64,000 nt of DNA from Carnobacteriaceae bacterium zg-C25 (GCA_017945845.1 CP072828.1:682001-746000), one strand, 5' to 3'. Numbered from the stretch's first letter, positions 10,058 through 18,900 are shown. Numbers and translations: made by a program. The notes: generated from the sequence alone by a model not told the origin.

Positions 10058-10156
10058 CTTATCCAGAGTAGGTGGAGGGTAAAGGCCCAATGAAACCCGG
10101 CAACCCCGTTGTAACGGAAGGTGCTAATCTTAGCAAAGTATTCTTTGAACGATGAG
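10058..10156 (+). promoter_or_regulatory. SAM-I (S-box) riboswitch aptamer
   Basis: The S-box core is present: AGAGTAGGTGGAGGGTAAAG, GGCCCAATGAAACCCGGCAA and GGAAGGTGCTAAT, closed by a P1 helix of CTTATC (10058-10063) with GATGAG (10151-10156). It is followed by an intrinsic terminator and then metK, so binding of SAM should terminate transcription of SAM synthetase. This is feedback control of the SAM supply used by the neighbouring polyamine genes and by methylation. Confidence 0.95.
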
Positions 10157-10180
10157 TCTATAATCAATCGACATTTAAAG

Positions 10181-10218
10181 AACGCTAATCTGGATATGCG
10201 CCACGATTAGCGTTTTTG
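10181..10218 (+). terminator. Expression-platform terminator of the SAM-I riboswitch
   Basis: AACGCTAATC (10181-10190) pairs perfectly with GATTAGCGTT (10205-10214), followed by a T-run. The 5' side AAAGAA (10177-10182) can instead pair with TTCTTT at 10141-10146 next to P1, a plausible antiterminator. Confidence 0.88.
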
Positions 10219-10263
10219 ATTTATTTTAAACTGTACAATACACCACATCAAAAGGAGACGAAA

Positions 10264-11460
10264 ATGACAAAAAAATACCATTTATTTACATCAGAATCTG
10301 TAACTGAAGGGCATCCAGATAAAATTGCTGACCAAATTTCAGATGCAATTTTAGATGCGATTTTAGAACAAGATGCCAATGCACGTGTGGCTTGTGAAAC
10401 GACGGTAACGACGGGTTTAGCACTAGTTGCGGGTGAAATTTCAACAAATGCGTATGTAGATATTCAAAAAATTGTTCGTGATACGGTTAAAGGTATCGGA
10501 TATGACAAAGGAGAATACGGCTATGACGGCAATTCTATCGCTGTTTTAACGGCTATTGACGAACAATCAAGCGATATTGCTTTAGGTGTTGATAAAGCGT
10601 TAGAAGCACGTGAAGGTTCCATGAGTGATGAAGAGATTGAAGCCATTGGGGCAGGGGACCAAGGGTTAATGTTTGGATATGCAAATAACGAAACGCCTGA
10701 TTTGATGCCAATGCCGATTTATTTGGCGCACAAATTATCACGTCAATTGACCGCGGTTCGTAAAAATGGCACATTGAATTATTTGCGACCAGACGGCAAA
10801 ACACAAGTTACGGTTGCGTATGATGAAAATGGCAAACCAGCATTTATTGATACGATTGTGGTATCAACGCAACACGATGAAAATGTAACGCAAGAACGCA
10901 TTCATGCTGACATTAAACAGTACGTTATTGATGAAGTTGTGCCAGCTGAATGGTTAACAAGCGATACTAAATATTTCATTAACCCTACAGGACGTTTTGT
11001 TATCGGTGGGCCTGTTGGAGACGCTGGATTAACAGGTCGTAAAATTATTGTAGATACATATGGTGGATACGCACGTCATGGTGGCGGTGCCTTTTCAGGT
11101 AAAGATGCCACTAAAGTTGACCGTTCAGCAAGCTATGCCGCACGATATGTGGCTAAAAACATTGTTGCTGCGGGATTGGCAGACAAAGCGGAAATTCAAT
11201 TAGCGTACGCCATTGGTGTGGCTAAACCAGTATCCATTTCAGTAGATACATTTGGAACTGGTAAAGTTGATGAAGCGCAATTAGTGAACGCCATTGAGCA
11301 ATTATTCGATTTACGCCCAGCAGGTATCATTAAAATGCTTGATTTACGTAAACCAATGTACAAACCAACAGCCGCTTACGGACATTTTGGACGTAACGAT
11401 TTAGATTTGCCTTGGGAACGTTTAGATAAAGTAGATGCACTAAAACAGTTATTTGCATAA
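10264..11460 (+). CDS. metK: S-adenosylmethionine synthetase
   Basis: Makes SAM from methionine and ATP. Signature sequences: [20 protein letters not shown] at the N-terminus, [12 protein letters not shown], and the P-loop-like [19 protein letters not shown]-type segment (here ending SASYAAR). The start ATG at 10264 follows AAGGAG at 10253-10258 and gives 398 residues; an upstream in-frame ATG at 10216 lies in the terminator trailer and is rejected. Expression is under the SAM-I riboswitch. Function near certain. Confidence 0.97.
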   Translation: MTKKYHLFTSESVTEGHPDKIADQISDAILDAILEQDANARVACETTVTTGLALVAGEISTNAYVDIQKIVRDTVKGIGYDKGEYGYDGNSIAVLTAIDEQSSDIALGVDKALEAREGSMSDEEIEAIGAGDQGLMFGYANNETPDLMPMPIYLAHKLSRQLTAVRKNGTLNYLRPDGKTQVTVAYDENGKPAFIDTIVVSTQHDENVTQERIHADIKQYVIDEVVPAEWLTSDTKYFINPTGRFVIGGPVGDAGLTGRKIIVDTYGGYARHGGGAFSGKDATKVDRSASYAARYVAKNIVAAGLADKAEIQLAYAIGVAKPVSISVDTFGTGKVDEAQLVNAIEQLFDLRPAGIIKMLDLRKPMYKPTAAYGHFGRNDLDLPWERLDKVDALKQLFA

Positions 11461-11473
11461 GTGTGGTAAAAAT

Positions 11474-11668
11474 ATGAAAAAGCAAATAAATATTATGACA
11501 ATTCTCATTAGTTTGATTTGTATTTTATTCATTATTCGTTTAATAACAAATGATGCGTATCAAGACTTAATCATATGGATCGCGAGTATATTATTTAGTC
11601 TCTTAATCATGTGTATCATTTTAACAACAAAATACCGTTGTAAAGGGAATTGTAAACCAAAAAAATAA
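11474..11668 (+). CDS. Small two-segment membrane protein, unknown function
   Basis: 64 residues starting at the ATG at 11474, 13 bases after metK. Two hydrophobic segments (roughly residues 6-23 and 32-52) flank a short acidic loop; the tail is basic with two cysteines (CKGNCKPKK). An in-frame ATG at 11453 overlaps metK and would add seven residues. No strong ribosome site is visible, so translation may depend on metK coupling. A terminator follows, making it the last gene of the metK unit. Family not recognised. Confidence 0.5.
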   Translation: MKKQINIMTILISLICILFIIRLITNDAYQDLIIWIASILFSLLIMCIILTTKYRCKGNCKPKK

Positions 11669-11670
11669 AA

Positions 11671-11703
11671 AAAGGCTGTGTCGTAACGGACATAGCCTTT
11701 TAT
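11671..11703 (+). terminator. Terminator after the metK unit
   Basis: AAAGGCTGTGTC (11671-11682) pairs with GACATAGCCTTT (11689-11700), one G-T pair, then a T-run. Housekeeping sequence ends here and an AT-rich islet begins. Confidence 0.85.
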
Positions 11704-11706
11704 GTT

Positions 11707-11890
11707 ATGAAAATCATATGTTATACTATTAAAGATGAATTAATCCTATATAAGTCTAACGGATATTGCTAGATATAAAAGTGATGAGCCATTTATTGTT
11801 ATTAATAACTGGTTGAGAAGCAAAGATAATATTCAATTTTTAGGTTTATGGGAATTTTTAAAAGTAAATGAGGAGAAAATTTATGGATAA
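11707..11890 (+). pseudogene. KilA-N domain protein remnant (phage or mobile-element origin)
   Basis: From ATG 11707 the frame reads MKIICYTIKDELI and then continues, after a frameshift near 11744, as YISLTDIARYKSDEPF, VINNWLRSKDNIQFLGLWEF, up to TAA at 11888-11890. That second part is the start of a KilA-N domain, a DNA-binding module of phage antirepressors and mobile-element proteins. The rest of the domain is missing and the next gene starts inside the last codons. It marks the left edge of the islet as horizontally acquired. The domain call comes from motif memory. Confidence 0.7.
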
Positions 11891-12389
11891 TACATTCATT
11901 AGATTACAATCTTTTTTAAAAGATACTAATGTATTTGAACCACTTGTAGAATCAGATTCTCTTATATGGGTTGACTGGAGAGAGTATGATGAAGATATTA
12001 TTTTTTATGTCAATGAAAAGATAGAAGATAAGATAGAAATAGTATTACAAGATAATGGCAAACCTTATGGAGAGGATATTATTTTAAAGCATAAAGATAA
12101 ATCACTTATGATTCCTTATAAGGAAAAAATGGATAGAGATACTACCATTAAATATCTAGATGCATTTATTCAACCCAAGTATGAAATTCGCTTTTGTATT
12201 GAAAGTCTTGGTAACGATACTTTGGCATTTGTGGTATTAAATCAATCTTTATGGGAAAAGTTAGAAAATGAATTTGGAAAAGAAAAAGTGAGATATTATT
12301 TTGAAGAAATAACGCTTGAAAGCAAGATGTTTGATATGGATTTTGAAACGGTGTTTAAGATACGAGGAGAAAGATTAGGAATAGAGTAA
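11883..12389 (+). CDS. Unknown acidic protein, immunity-like context
   Basis: 168 residues from the ATG at 11883, preceded by GAGGAGAAA; the in-frame ATG at 11868 overlaps that ribosome site and is rejected. The protein is soluble and acidic, with no signal peptide or membrane segment and no motif I recognise. Codon use is AT-rich like its neighbour, a DUF4241 protein of the kind found beside polymorphic toxins, 26 bases downstream. A toxin-immunity role is inference from context only. Confidence 0.6.
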   Translation: MDNTFIRLQSFLKDTNVFEPLVESDSLIWVDWREYDEDIIFYVNEKIEDKIEIVLQDNGKPYGEDIILKHKDKSLMIPYKEKMDRDTTIKYLDAFIQPKYEIRFCIESLGNDTLAFVVLNQSLWEKLENEFGKEKVRYYFEEITLESKMFDMDFETVFKIRGERLGIE

Positions 12390-12415
12390 ACGATAAATTT
12401 TGAAAGGAGTAATAT

Positions 12416-13129
12416 ATGTCTACAACGAAAGAATGGTTAGAAAAATATGAAACAGTAAAACATTTATTAGTTGCCCCTGTGAACTATGCAGAAGTTTTTG
12501 AAAAAAATGAAATTCATGGTAAAAAATTATTTGTGTTAAAAATGGGAGATATTACATTTCCTACTGGAGAAGTTTTAGTAAGAGATCCTTTAGTTTGGCT
12601 TCATAGAAAAGAAAAACCTTACTTAACTAAGGTGTCAACAGGAAAATATATGATTGAAACTTTGGTAGCAGAAATTGAAGAAGAGCATTATCGTTATATA
12701 CTAACAAGAGTAAAATTTAATGAAAATAAGCCAGTAGTTTATTATGAAGCTTTAAAAGGGGATGAAAACCTAGAAGGAGTTGACAATGAAAGTATTTTTG
12801 GATTTATGGTTGATGCAGGACTCGCAACGATTGTTGATGTAAAGACAAGAGAAAAATATTGTGACTTTGTAGATGAATGGTATAAAGAAAATCCGGGAAA
12901 AAATATTTATGATGATTTTTTTGCAAAGGAATTTAAAGAAAATGCTATAAAAAATCCAAAATTTCAAAGAGAAGAAGGAGATTGGATAAACTTTAAAATA
13001 CCAAATACAGATTTATCTATTCCAATGATTCAGTCTGGTTATGGAGATGGACAGTATCCTGTATATTTTGGGTATGATGAAAAGGGAAATCTTTGTGATG
13101 TTGTGTTGGAGTATATTCCGATAAACTAA
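12416..13129 (+). CDS. DUF4241 domain protein
   Basis: 237 residues. Recognisable DUF4241 sequence: DPLVWLHRKEKPYLTKV, TGKYMIETLVAEIEEEHYRY, FGFMVDAGLATIVDVKT, NIYDDFFAKEF, and the closing SGYGDGQYPVYFGYDEKGN. DUF4241 proteins are soluble, widespread in Firmicutes, and often lie beside toxin-immunity genes; the biochemical role is not established. Start ATG with ribosome site GAAAGGAGT. Likely co-transcribed with the gene before it. No toxin gene is adjacent, so if it is an immunity protein it is an orphan. Confidence 0.75.
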   Translation: MSTTKEWLEKYETVKHLLVAPVNYAEVFEKNEIHGKKLFVLKMGDITFPTGEVLVRDPLVWLHRKEKPYLTKVSTGKYMIETLVAEIEEEHYRYILTRVKFNENKPVVYYEALKGDENLEGVDNESIFGFMVDAGLATIVDVKTREKYCDFVDEWYKENPGKNIYDDFFAKEFKENAIKNPKFQREEGDWINFKIPNTDLSIPMIQSGYGDGQYPVYFGYDEKGNLCDVVLEYIPIN

Positions 13130-13149
13130 TTTGAAAGGGGAGAAAATGT

Positions 13150-13260
13150 ATGTTTATATATAATTTTTGAGGAGATGTTATATATGTAATACCTACTGGA
13201 TGGATAGAATTATCAACTTTTAAAAATAATCAGCAAAAAAATGAGATAGTTGGACGATAA
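13150..13260 (+). pseudogene. Degenerate short ORF with an in-frame TGA
   Basis: From ATG 13150, after a GGGGAGAAA ribosome site, the frame reads MFIYNF, a TGA at 13168-13170, then GDVIYVIPTGWIELSTFK and onward to TAA at 13258-13260. The part after the stop looks like the end of a small soluble protein, perhaps another immunity protein. It sits just before the ABC exporter. Read here as a decayed gene; I do not recognise the family. Confidence 0.4.
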
Positions 13261-13265
13261 CTAAT

Positions 13266-15023
13266 ATGGAAATAAGAAAATATATATTTTTGTATTTAAA
13301 AAGTTTAAAATTATTATTTAAAGCGAATAAAAAAATTACATTGACAATTTTATTTTTTGTACCTATTCAATATTTAATGCCTACTATGAATGTTTGGGTA
13401 TCTAATTTACTAATTAATCAATTGTCTGAAATGAATTTTTCTTCAATTAATTTATTTTTAATTTTTTGGGGTGTTATTTTTCTGCTAAATAATATTACAG
13501 TGCCTCTTAATGTTTTTTTACAAGGGCAATTAACAGATAAATTGACATTGTATTTAAATACTAATTTAATAAATAAATCAGAAGAAATAGAAACGATTGA
13601 ATTATTTGAAAATTCTGAGTTTTATGATGATATAAACATTATTCAATCAGAATCCAGTTGGAGACCTGTTAACTTGATTGTTTTTGGTTCTAGTGTAATC
13701 GGTAATGCCATAACACTGATATCAATGTTATGCTTATTAGCCAATTTTCATTTATTTATTGCATTCTTAATATTAATTGTCTTAATTCCTCAAGGCTTAA
13801 TTTTTTATAAAATTCAACAACAGGCTTTTGAGACTTTAGTTTCAAATAGTCCAGATTCACGAAAGTTGAATTATTATGGTAATTTAGCTTTATCGAATCA
13901 ATCTATTAAAGAAGTAAAAATGTATGAAATGTATCAATTTATTAAAGATAAATATTTAAATACTTATTATAAAATTATTGTAGGTGTTCAAAAGAATCGA
14001 TTAAAACAATTTGGTATATCGATTTCATTTTTATTTTTAACAGGATTGATTAGTTTAGGAAGTTTTCTATATGTCATCAATGGCGTACTAAATCACCATT
14101 TTTTACCGGGTGCTATTTTGATTTTTTCAAGTAGTATTGTATATGCTATGCAAAGTACGTCTAGGGTTATTGAAGAAAGTAGTCTTCTTTATGACACATT
14201 ATTATATATGGAAAAATATTTTAATTTTATGAGTATTTCTTCATCTACGTCTGTAAATAAACAGGGTGTGCAATTTTTAGAAAATATAACCGTAGATTCA
14301 TTATCTTTTCAATATCCAAATACAAAAAAACGAGCTTTAGAAGACGTAACATTTGATATAAAAAAAGGGCAAAAAATTGCTATAGTTGGAGAAAATGGTT
14401 CAGGTAAAACAACATTAGTTAAACTATTATGTGGTTTATATGAATCTAGTCCTAATAGTATAAAAATAGATGGAATCAATCTTACTGATGTTGATTTAAA
14501 AAAATATAGAAGTATGATGACAACTGTTTTTCAAGATTATTCTAAATATAATTTTACTTTGGAAGAAAATGTCATGATTTCAAATCTTGGAAATTCAAAT
14601 GTTCAAGATATTAAAAATGCATTGTTAAAAAGTGGTTTTTATCCGGAAAAAGAAAATATTGAATTAAATCAGCAATTGGGAAAAATATTTTCAGATTCGG
14701 TTGACTTATCTGGAGGAGAATGGCAAAAAGTAGCTTTATCACGTGCTTTTTTCTCAAATAAAGAAATCATGATTTTAGATGAGCCAACAGCTGCTATTGA
14801 TGCTAAATTAGAAAATCAAATATATAAGCAGTTTTTAGAATTAGCAAAAGAAAAGACCGTAATTTTTGTGACACATAGATTATCGAGTGTAAAAAAAGCA
14901 GATAAAGTTTTGTTAATGAAACAAGGTAAAGTAGTTGCATATTCCAGTCATGAAGAATTGATAAAAACGAATGCTTATTATAAAGAACTATATACTTTAC
15001 AAGCAGAACCATATTTAAATTAA
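13266..15023 (+). CDS. ABC exporter, fused permease and ATPase (peptide/bacteriocin-exporter-like)
   Basis: 585 residues. The N-terminal half has about six membrane segments (clearest near residues 25-45, 60-85, 140-180 and 250-300). The ATPase follows: Walker A VGENGSGKTTL near 373-383, signature LSGGEWQKVALSRAF, Walker B IMILDEPTAAID, H-loop VTHRLSS. The signature LSGGEWQK resembles exporters of the NisT/SpaT kind, but no peptide precursor or modification gene is nearby and there is no peptidase C39 domain. AT-rich codon use matches the islet. Weak ribosome site. Substrate unknown. Confidence 0.85.
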   Translation: MEIRKYIFLYLKSLKLLFKANKKITLTILFFVPIQYLMPTMNVWVSNLLINQLSEMNFSSINLFLIFWGVIFLLNNITVPLNVFLQGQLTDKLTLYLNTNLINKSEEIETIELFENSEFYDDINIIQSESSWRPVNLIVFGSSVIGNAITLISMLCLLANFHLFIAFLILIVLIPQGLIFYKIQQQAFETLVSNSPDSRKLNYYGNLALSNQSIKEVKMYEMYQFIKDKYLNTYYKIIVGVQKNRLKQFGISISFLFLTGLISLGSFLYVINGVLNHHFLPGAILIFSSSIVYAMQSTSRVIEESSLLYDTLLYMEKYFNFMSISSSTSVNKQGVQFLENITVDSLSFQYPNTKKRALEDVTFDIKKGQKIAIVGENGSGKTTLVKLLCGLYESSPNSIKIDGINLTDVDLKKYRSMMTTVFQDYSKYNFTLEENVMISNLGNSNVQDIKNALLKSGFYPEKENIELNQQLGKIFSDSVDLSGGEWQKVALSRAFFSNKEIMILDEPTAAIDAKLENQIYKQFLELAKEKTVIFVTHRLSSVKKADKVLLMKQGKVVAYSSHEELIKTNAYYKELYTLQAEPYLN

Positions 15024-15064
15024 TGACTAACAAATTGTACAATTAAATTTCCAGTTAGAATATT

Positions 15065-15098
15065 GGTGATGATAACGTTAAAGTTGTCATCGCCTTTT
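15065..15098 (+). terminator. Terminator of the ABC exporter gene
   Basis: GGTGATGATAAC (15065-15076) pairs with GTTGTCATCGCC (15083-15094), including G-T pairs, followed by TTTTG. Confidence 0.8.
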
Positions 15099-15180
15099 GA
15101 ATGTGTCTGCATTGCTGATTTGTGATTATAAAAAACATCTTTAGTTTACATAATATAAATTATATAAAGTTATGTAACAA

Positions 15181-15211
15181 AAATTTAAAAGGATAACTGT
15201 CGTTATCCTTT
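15181..15211 (-). terminator. Terminator of the minus-strand yutF-nudF operon
   Basis: AAAGGATAAC and GTTATCCTTT pair perfectly with loop TGTC (minus: GACA). The minus-strand 3' side runs TTTTAAATTT. It serves the operon that ends at 15232. Confidence 0.8.
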
Positions 15212-15231
15212 CAATCTCATATATCGCTTTA

Positions 15232-16008
15232 TCAAATATGCCATTCGCCTAAATGATTTACCATATACGTAGGTTTTAGTGTTTCATCTAATGTTTGTAC
15301 ATCTTCACGTGTTGTTACACCAGTTAAGGTTAATAATGTGTCTACATCGTTATGAACACCAACTAATATATCCGTATGATAATTGTCGCCAACCATAATG
15401 ACATCTGCTTTAGACAAACCTAATCGCTTTAAAGCCCCGTCTAATATGTAATGGCTTGGTTTACCCATAACAACAGGTTCAGTACGTGTTGCAGCCACCA
15501 ATAACGCTGTAATGGCTCCAGAACCCGGTATAAACCCATTTTCTACGGGATATTGTTCATCACGATTCGTTACAATGTATTTTGCACCATTTTGAATGGC
15601 TAAACTAGCCGTTTGTAATTGTTCATACGTTACCGATTTATCCAATGCTTGTAGGACAAAATCGGCATGTACGCTTTCATTTTTATGAAAACCGTTTTCA
15701 TAAACTAATTGTTTTAAGGCAGATTCACCAATAATTAAGCCTTGTTGCCCTTTGTGGTGTTCTAATAAATAATCCATTGCCGCCAAAGCGCTTGTATACA
15801 CCGATTCACAACCCACTTGTAAGCCGAATTGTTCTAAATGTTTGACAACCATTTCTGGGCTTTTCGTCGCATTATTTGTCACAAACATAAATGGAATAGC
15901 CTCTTGTTGTAACGTTTTAATAAACGCAATCGCTTCTGGAAAAGGATGATTCCCTTTATAAATTGTCCCATCTAAATCAATTAAATAGCCTTTATACTGC
16001 TTCAACAC
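15232..16008 (-). CDS. yutF: HAD-IIA family phosphatase, NagD/YutF-like
   Basis: 258 residues. HAD motif I is LIDLDGTIYKG near the N-terminus, motif II FVTNNAT, and the late motif MVGDNYHTDI; the C2-cap sits between. This is the NagD-like group (Bacillus YutF), dephosphorylating sugar or nucleotide phosphates; substrate unknown. The start is GTG at 16008, with AAGGAGAGTA just upstream, overlapping the yutD stop by one base. Last gene of a five- or six-gene minus-strand run. Confidence 0.88.
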   Translation of the reverse strand: MLKQYKGYLIDLDGTIYKGNHPFPEAIAFIKTLQQEAIPFMFVTNNATKSPEMVVKHLEQFGLQVGCESVYTSALAAMDYLLEHHKGQQGLIIGESALKQLVYENGFHKNESVHADFVLQALDKSVTYEQLQTASLAIQNGAKYIVTNRDEQYPVENGFIPGSGAITALLVAATRTEPVVMGKPSHYILDGALKRLGLSKADVIMVGDNYHTDILVGVHNDVDTLLTLTGVTTREDVQTLDETLKPTYMVNHLGEWHI

Positions 16009-16544
16009 TACTCTCCTTTTCCTTTACGGATAACAAATTCGTGTTTACTCTTTTGTACAGGCGGTGTTTTAGGTTTTTTAACCGATTTATGACTGGTATT
16101 TTTTTCAACAGTCTGCGTTTCTTTTTTGCTTGATGGTTTATCATTTTGACGTTTTGTTCGGCGACGTGGTATTTTTTCGCCTTTATCATGAAACGGCTCT
16201 GGATTACCATTTAAATGCAACACAAAATAAGCGCACCCAAATGCGCAATATTCACGCAAATAATCTTGTAAAGTGCCGATTTTTTGATCGTCTGCCACAT
16301 TTTTTGTGTCGTTTTCGTAAAACCCTTTTAAACGTAATTGTTCATGTCCCCAGTCACCAACAATATAGTGATATTTTTGCAATAAAGCGGTATAGCGGTC
16401 TTCTAAACTTTTACTTTCTAAGGCATTTTTATAGTTTTCTACAATGACATATTCTTTTTCGTTAATGTAGACATTGTTTTCTTTAATAAATATTTTTGCT
16501 TCGGGTATATCCTGTATAGCAATCGTATCTTTTTCTTCTTCCAT
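16008..16544 (-). CDS. yutD: YutD-like DUF1027 protein
   Basis: 178 residues from the ATG at 16544, which has AAAGAG six bases upstream; the ATG at 16550 is too close to it. The middle carries the YutD core (DRYTALLQKYHYIVGDWGHE, AFGCAYFVLHLNGNPEPF). A basic, low-complexity tail of about 60 residues follows (RRRTKRQNDK, KPKTPPVQKSK), likely disordered or nucleic-acid binding. Function of the family is not established. Overlaps yutF by one base. Confidence 0.85.
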   Translation of the reverse strand: MEEEKDTIAIQDIPEAKIFIKENNVYINEKEYVIVENYKNALESKSLEDRYTALLQKYHYIVGDWGHEQLRLKGFYENDTKNVADDQKIGTLQDYLREYCAFGCAYFVLHLNGNPEPFHDKGEKIPRRRTKRQNDKPSSKKETQTVEKNTSHKSVKKPKTPPVQKSKHEFVIRKGKGE

Positions 16545-16556
16545 AGTCATCTCTTT

Positions 16557-17351
16557 CTAAATAAAGGGTTTATCTTCATTAATCATTATATTTTGTATTG
16601 ATTTAGCTTTTCCTGTTGCATCATCAATTTCAATGAGGCAGGCACTTAATAAATACCGTCCATTGTCCATAACTTCATGGCGAGTTGGCAATTGTGTTTG
16701 AAAACGGTTAATGATACCGTCACGTTTTAAGCCTAAAATACCGTCATAAGCACCCGTCATCCCAACATCCGATAAATAAGCTGTTCCTTGTGGTAAAATG
16801 CGTGCATCATTCGTTTGAACATGTGTATGCGTTCCTACCACCGCAGAAACTTTACCATCTAAAAACCATCCCATTGCCTGCTTTTCGCTCGTTACTTCAG
16901 CGTGAAAATCAACAAAAATATGCGATGTATGCTCTCTAATTTCTTCAAGTAGTGTTTGAGCCACTTCAAACGGATTATTACTGCTATTCATAAACACTTG
17001 ACCTTGCAAATTGACAATTGCCAAAGTGATTTGATTCACTTTTACTAAACGATACCCAACACCTGGCACGTGTGTAGATAGGTTTGCCGGACGAACTAGT
17101 TTATTTGCGTGATCAATAAACTGAAATATATCCGAATTATCCCACACATGATTGCCCATTGTCATCATATCAACGCCACTTTGTAATAGATCTTTATAAA
17201 TTTTTTCCGTAATGCCTTTACCATTAGCCGCATTTTCAGCATTGGCAACCGTTAATTGTGGTTTAAACCGTTCTTTTAATTTGGGTAAATACGTTTTTAA
17301 AGTGTCTCGTCCAATTTGACCGACAATATCACCGATAAATAATAGTTTCAT
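16557..17351 (-). CDS. ymdB: YmdB family metallophosphoesterase
   Basis: 264 residues. Metal-binding motifs: LFIGDIVGQIGRD at the N-terminus, NAENAANGKG, MGNHVWDN, FVDFHAEVTSEK and GTHTHVQTND. These match the TIGR00282/YmdB family, a phosphodiesterase that in Bacillus affects sporulation and biofilm signalling through cyclic nucleotides. Full length. Lies 12 bases after mtnN and 12 before yutD, within the same operon. Confidence 0.9.
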   Translation of the reverse strand: MKLLFIGDIVGQIGRDTLKTYLPKLKERFKPQLTVANAENAANGKGITEKIYKDLLQSGVDMMTMGNHVWDNSDIFQFIDHANKLVRPANLSTHVPGVGYRLVKVNQITLAIVNLQGQVFMNSSNNPFEVAQTLLEEIREHTSHIFVDFHAEVTSEKQAMGWFLDGKVSAVVGTHTHVQTNDARILPQGTAYLSDVGMTGAYDGILGLKRDGIINRFQTQLPTRHEVMDNGRYLLSACLIEIDDATGKAKSIQNIMINEDKPFI

Positions 17352-17363
17352 ATCCTACTCTTT

Positions 17364-18053
17364 CTATAAATGCGTCAACATGTTCATGACCATTTTAGCC
17401 GATGTTTCTCCGGCTAAAATAATAAATTCATCAAATGTCATATGTGCTTCTTCGTTTGCGTTATCTGAAATGGCACGTATCACAATAAAAGGAACATTTA
17501 AAATGTGGCAGGCTTGTGCAATGGAGGCACCTTCCATTTCTGTGCAAAGCGCATTTGGAAAATGCTCTTTAATGTCTTCGATTTTACTTTTTTCAGCAAT
17601 GAATGAATCAGATGATACAATTTCACCAACAAAACGAGTTGACTGTATTGTATTTAACGCTTTTGTGGCTGCGTTGATTAAACGTTCGTCAGCTACATAG
17701 TACAAAGGCATTTGTGGAACTTGTCCATGTTGATAACCGAATGCCGTTGCTTCGACGTCGTGATACGCCACTTGATTAGAAATAACGACATTTCCAATGT
17801 GTAAATTGGGATTTAAACTACCCGCAGAACCTGTATTAATCACATAGTCGATAGAAAAATGCGTTACCAATAAGGTTGTCGCTATGGCAGATGCGACTTT
17901 TCCAATACCCGATTGGACTAAAACGACCTCTCTATTTTGTAATGTTCCCGAATAAAACGTTAAATGATGTTTTACTTCAGTTGTAACATCAACCATTTGT
18001 TCCAATAATAATTTGGTTTCCTGCGCCATAGCGCCAATAATTCCGATTTTCAT
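17364..18053 (-). CDS. mtnN: 5'-methylthioadenosine/S-adenosylhomocysteine nucleosidase
   Basis: 229 residues. GIIGAMAQETKLL at the N-terminus, NTGSAGSLNPNLHIGNVV, CTEMEGASIAQAC (ribose-binding Met-Glu) and the catalytic Asp in AISDNANEEA. Cleaves adenine from methylthioadenosine and S-adenosylhomocysteine, removing product inhibition of SpeE and methyltransferases; it thus links to the polyamine operon 8 kb away. Sits between a small membrane protein gene and ymdB. Confidence 0.95.
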   Translation of the reverse strand: MKIGIIGAMAQETKLLLEQMVDVTTEVKHHLTFYSGTLQNREVVLVQSGIGKVASAIATTLLVTHFSIDYVINTGSAGSLNPNLHIGNVVISNQVAYHDVEATAFGYQHGQVPQMPLYYVADERLINAATKALNTIQSTRFVGEIVSSDSFIAEKSKIEDIKEHFPNALCTEMEGASIAQACHILNVPFIVIRAISDNANEEAHMTFDEFIILAGETSAKMVMNMLTHL

Positions 18054-18062
18054 AGCAACTCC

Positions 18063-18281
18063 TTAAAAGAAAAATATGGTGACAAAAATACCTGTTAATA
18101 ACACGACCAACGTAAAAATGGCACGGTTCAAAAAACGATTATAGCGCTCTAATTTATTGACTGAACGCACGGTTTCAAACGATTCTTCACTCTCAAGTGA
18201 CGGTGTCGTGTCTAAGGCTTCATCGTGTTCATCTTCTGGCGTAATGCCGTGATATTTTTCAAGTCTTGAAAAATTATTCAT
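18063..18281 (-). CDS. Small membrane protein with acidic N-terminal tail
   Basis: 72 residues. The first ~40 are hydrophilic and acidic (PEDEHDEALDTTPSLESEES); a short basic stretch (NKLERYNRFLNR) precedes one C-terminal membrane segment (AIFTLVVLLTGIFVTIFFF). It looks like a cytoplasmic tail anchored by its C-terminus. The start overlaps the nudF end by 8 bases, and mtnN follows after 9. Such a gene between nudF and mtnN is familiar from other Lactobacillales, but I know of no function. Confidence 0.7.
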   Translation of the reverse strand: MNNFSRLEKYHGITPEDEHDEALDTTPSLESEESFETVRSVNKLERYNRFLNRAIFTLVVLLTGIFVTIFFF

Positions 18282-18816
18282 TTATGTTACCACCCATTAA
18301 TAAATCCCAATATTGTACAGCATAAAGTGTTTTCGCATCACAAATTAAACGGTGTTCTATCGCTTCTTGTACTTGTTGCCGTGTCATTAAATACACGTCA
18401 ACAAACTCATCTTCGTCCAATGATTGTGTCCCAATTTTTTGAATATTTGAAGCTTCAAATATTGTAATCGCTTCTGTTAAATAGCCCGGACTCATGTGCA
18501 TTTTGCAAATTTCTGTTAATGTCGCTGTATATCCTGTTTCTTCATGTAATTCACGTAAGGCAGCATCTATAGGATTTTCGCCAATTTTATCTAATTTACC
18601 AGCTGGAATTTCAAGTGTTTCTTGCTCAATTGCTTTTCGATATTGACGAACAAGTAATAATTGATTATCAATGATGGCAATCACGGCTACTGCACCTTGA
18701 TGAATGATCACGTCACGGTACGCTGTTTTCCCATTTGGTAATGTCACGTGGTGTGAGGCAACATCAAAAATTTTACCTTGATATACCGTTTTTTGTGATA
18801 TTGTTTTTTCTTCCAT
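18274..18816 (-). CDS. nudF: ADP-ribose pyrophosphatase, Nudix hydrolase
   Basis: 180 residues from the ATG at 18816, preceded by AAGGAGAG; a longer reading to 18912 crosses the divergent promoter region and is rejected. The Nudix box reads GKLDKIGENPIDAALRELHE then ETGY, one residue longer than the canonical spacing in its first loop but with the REUxEE core intact. LLVRQYRKAIEQETLEIPAG upstream is typical of NudF-type ADP-ribose hydrolases. First gene of the minus-strand operon. Confidence 0.9.
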   Translation of the reverse strand: MEEKTISQKTVYQGKIFDVASHHVTLPNGKTAYRDVIIHQGAVAVIAIIDNQLLLVRQYRKAIEQETLEIPAGKLDKIGENPIDAALRELHEETGYTATLTEICKMHMSPGYLTEAITIFEASNIQKIGTQSLDEDEFVDVYLMTRQQVQEAIEHRLICDAKTLYAVQYWDLLMGGNINE

Positions 18817-18865
18817 ACGCGATACTCTCCTTACATTACTATTTTTAATTATATCATATTTGCGG

Positions 18866-18871
18866 TATAAT
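18866..18871 (+). promoter_or_regulatory. Probable -10 box of the cation efflux gene
   Basis: TATAAT at 18866-18871 with only a weak T-rich -35 region 17 bases upstream. It lies between the divergent nudF and the plus-strand gene. Confidence 0.5.
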
Positions 18872-18900
18872 AGTGGTATTTCAAAAAGGAATTTATTAGC

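Noticed and set aside
10216-10263. ATG-started extension of metK
   Set aside because: It lies in the riboswitch terminator trailer; AAGGAG precedes the ATG at 10264, where family similarity begins.
12770-12967. Minus-strand open frame inside the DUF4241 gene
   Set aside because: It is antisense to a clear family match and has no initiation signal.
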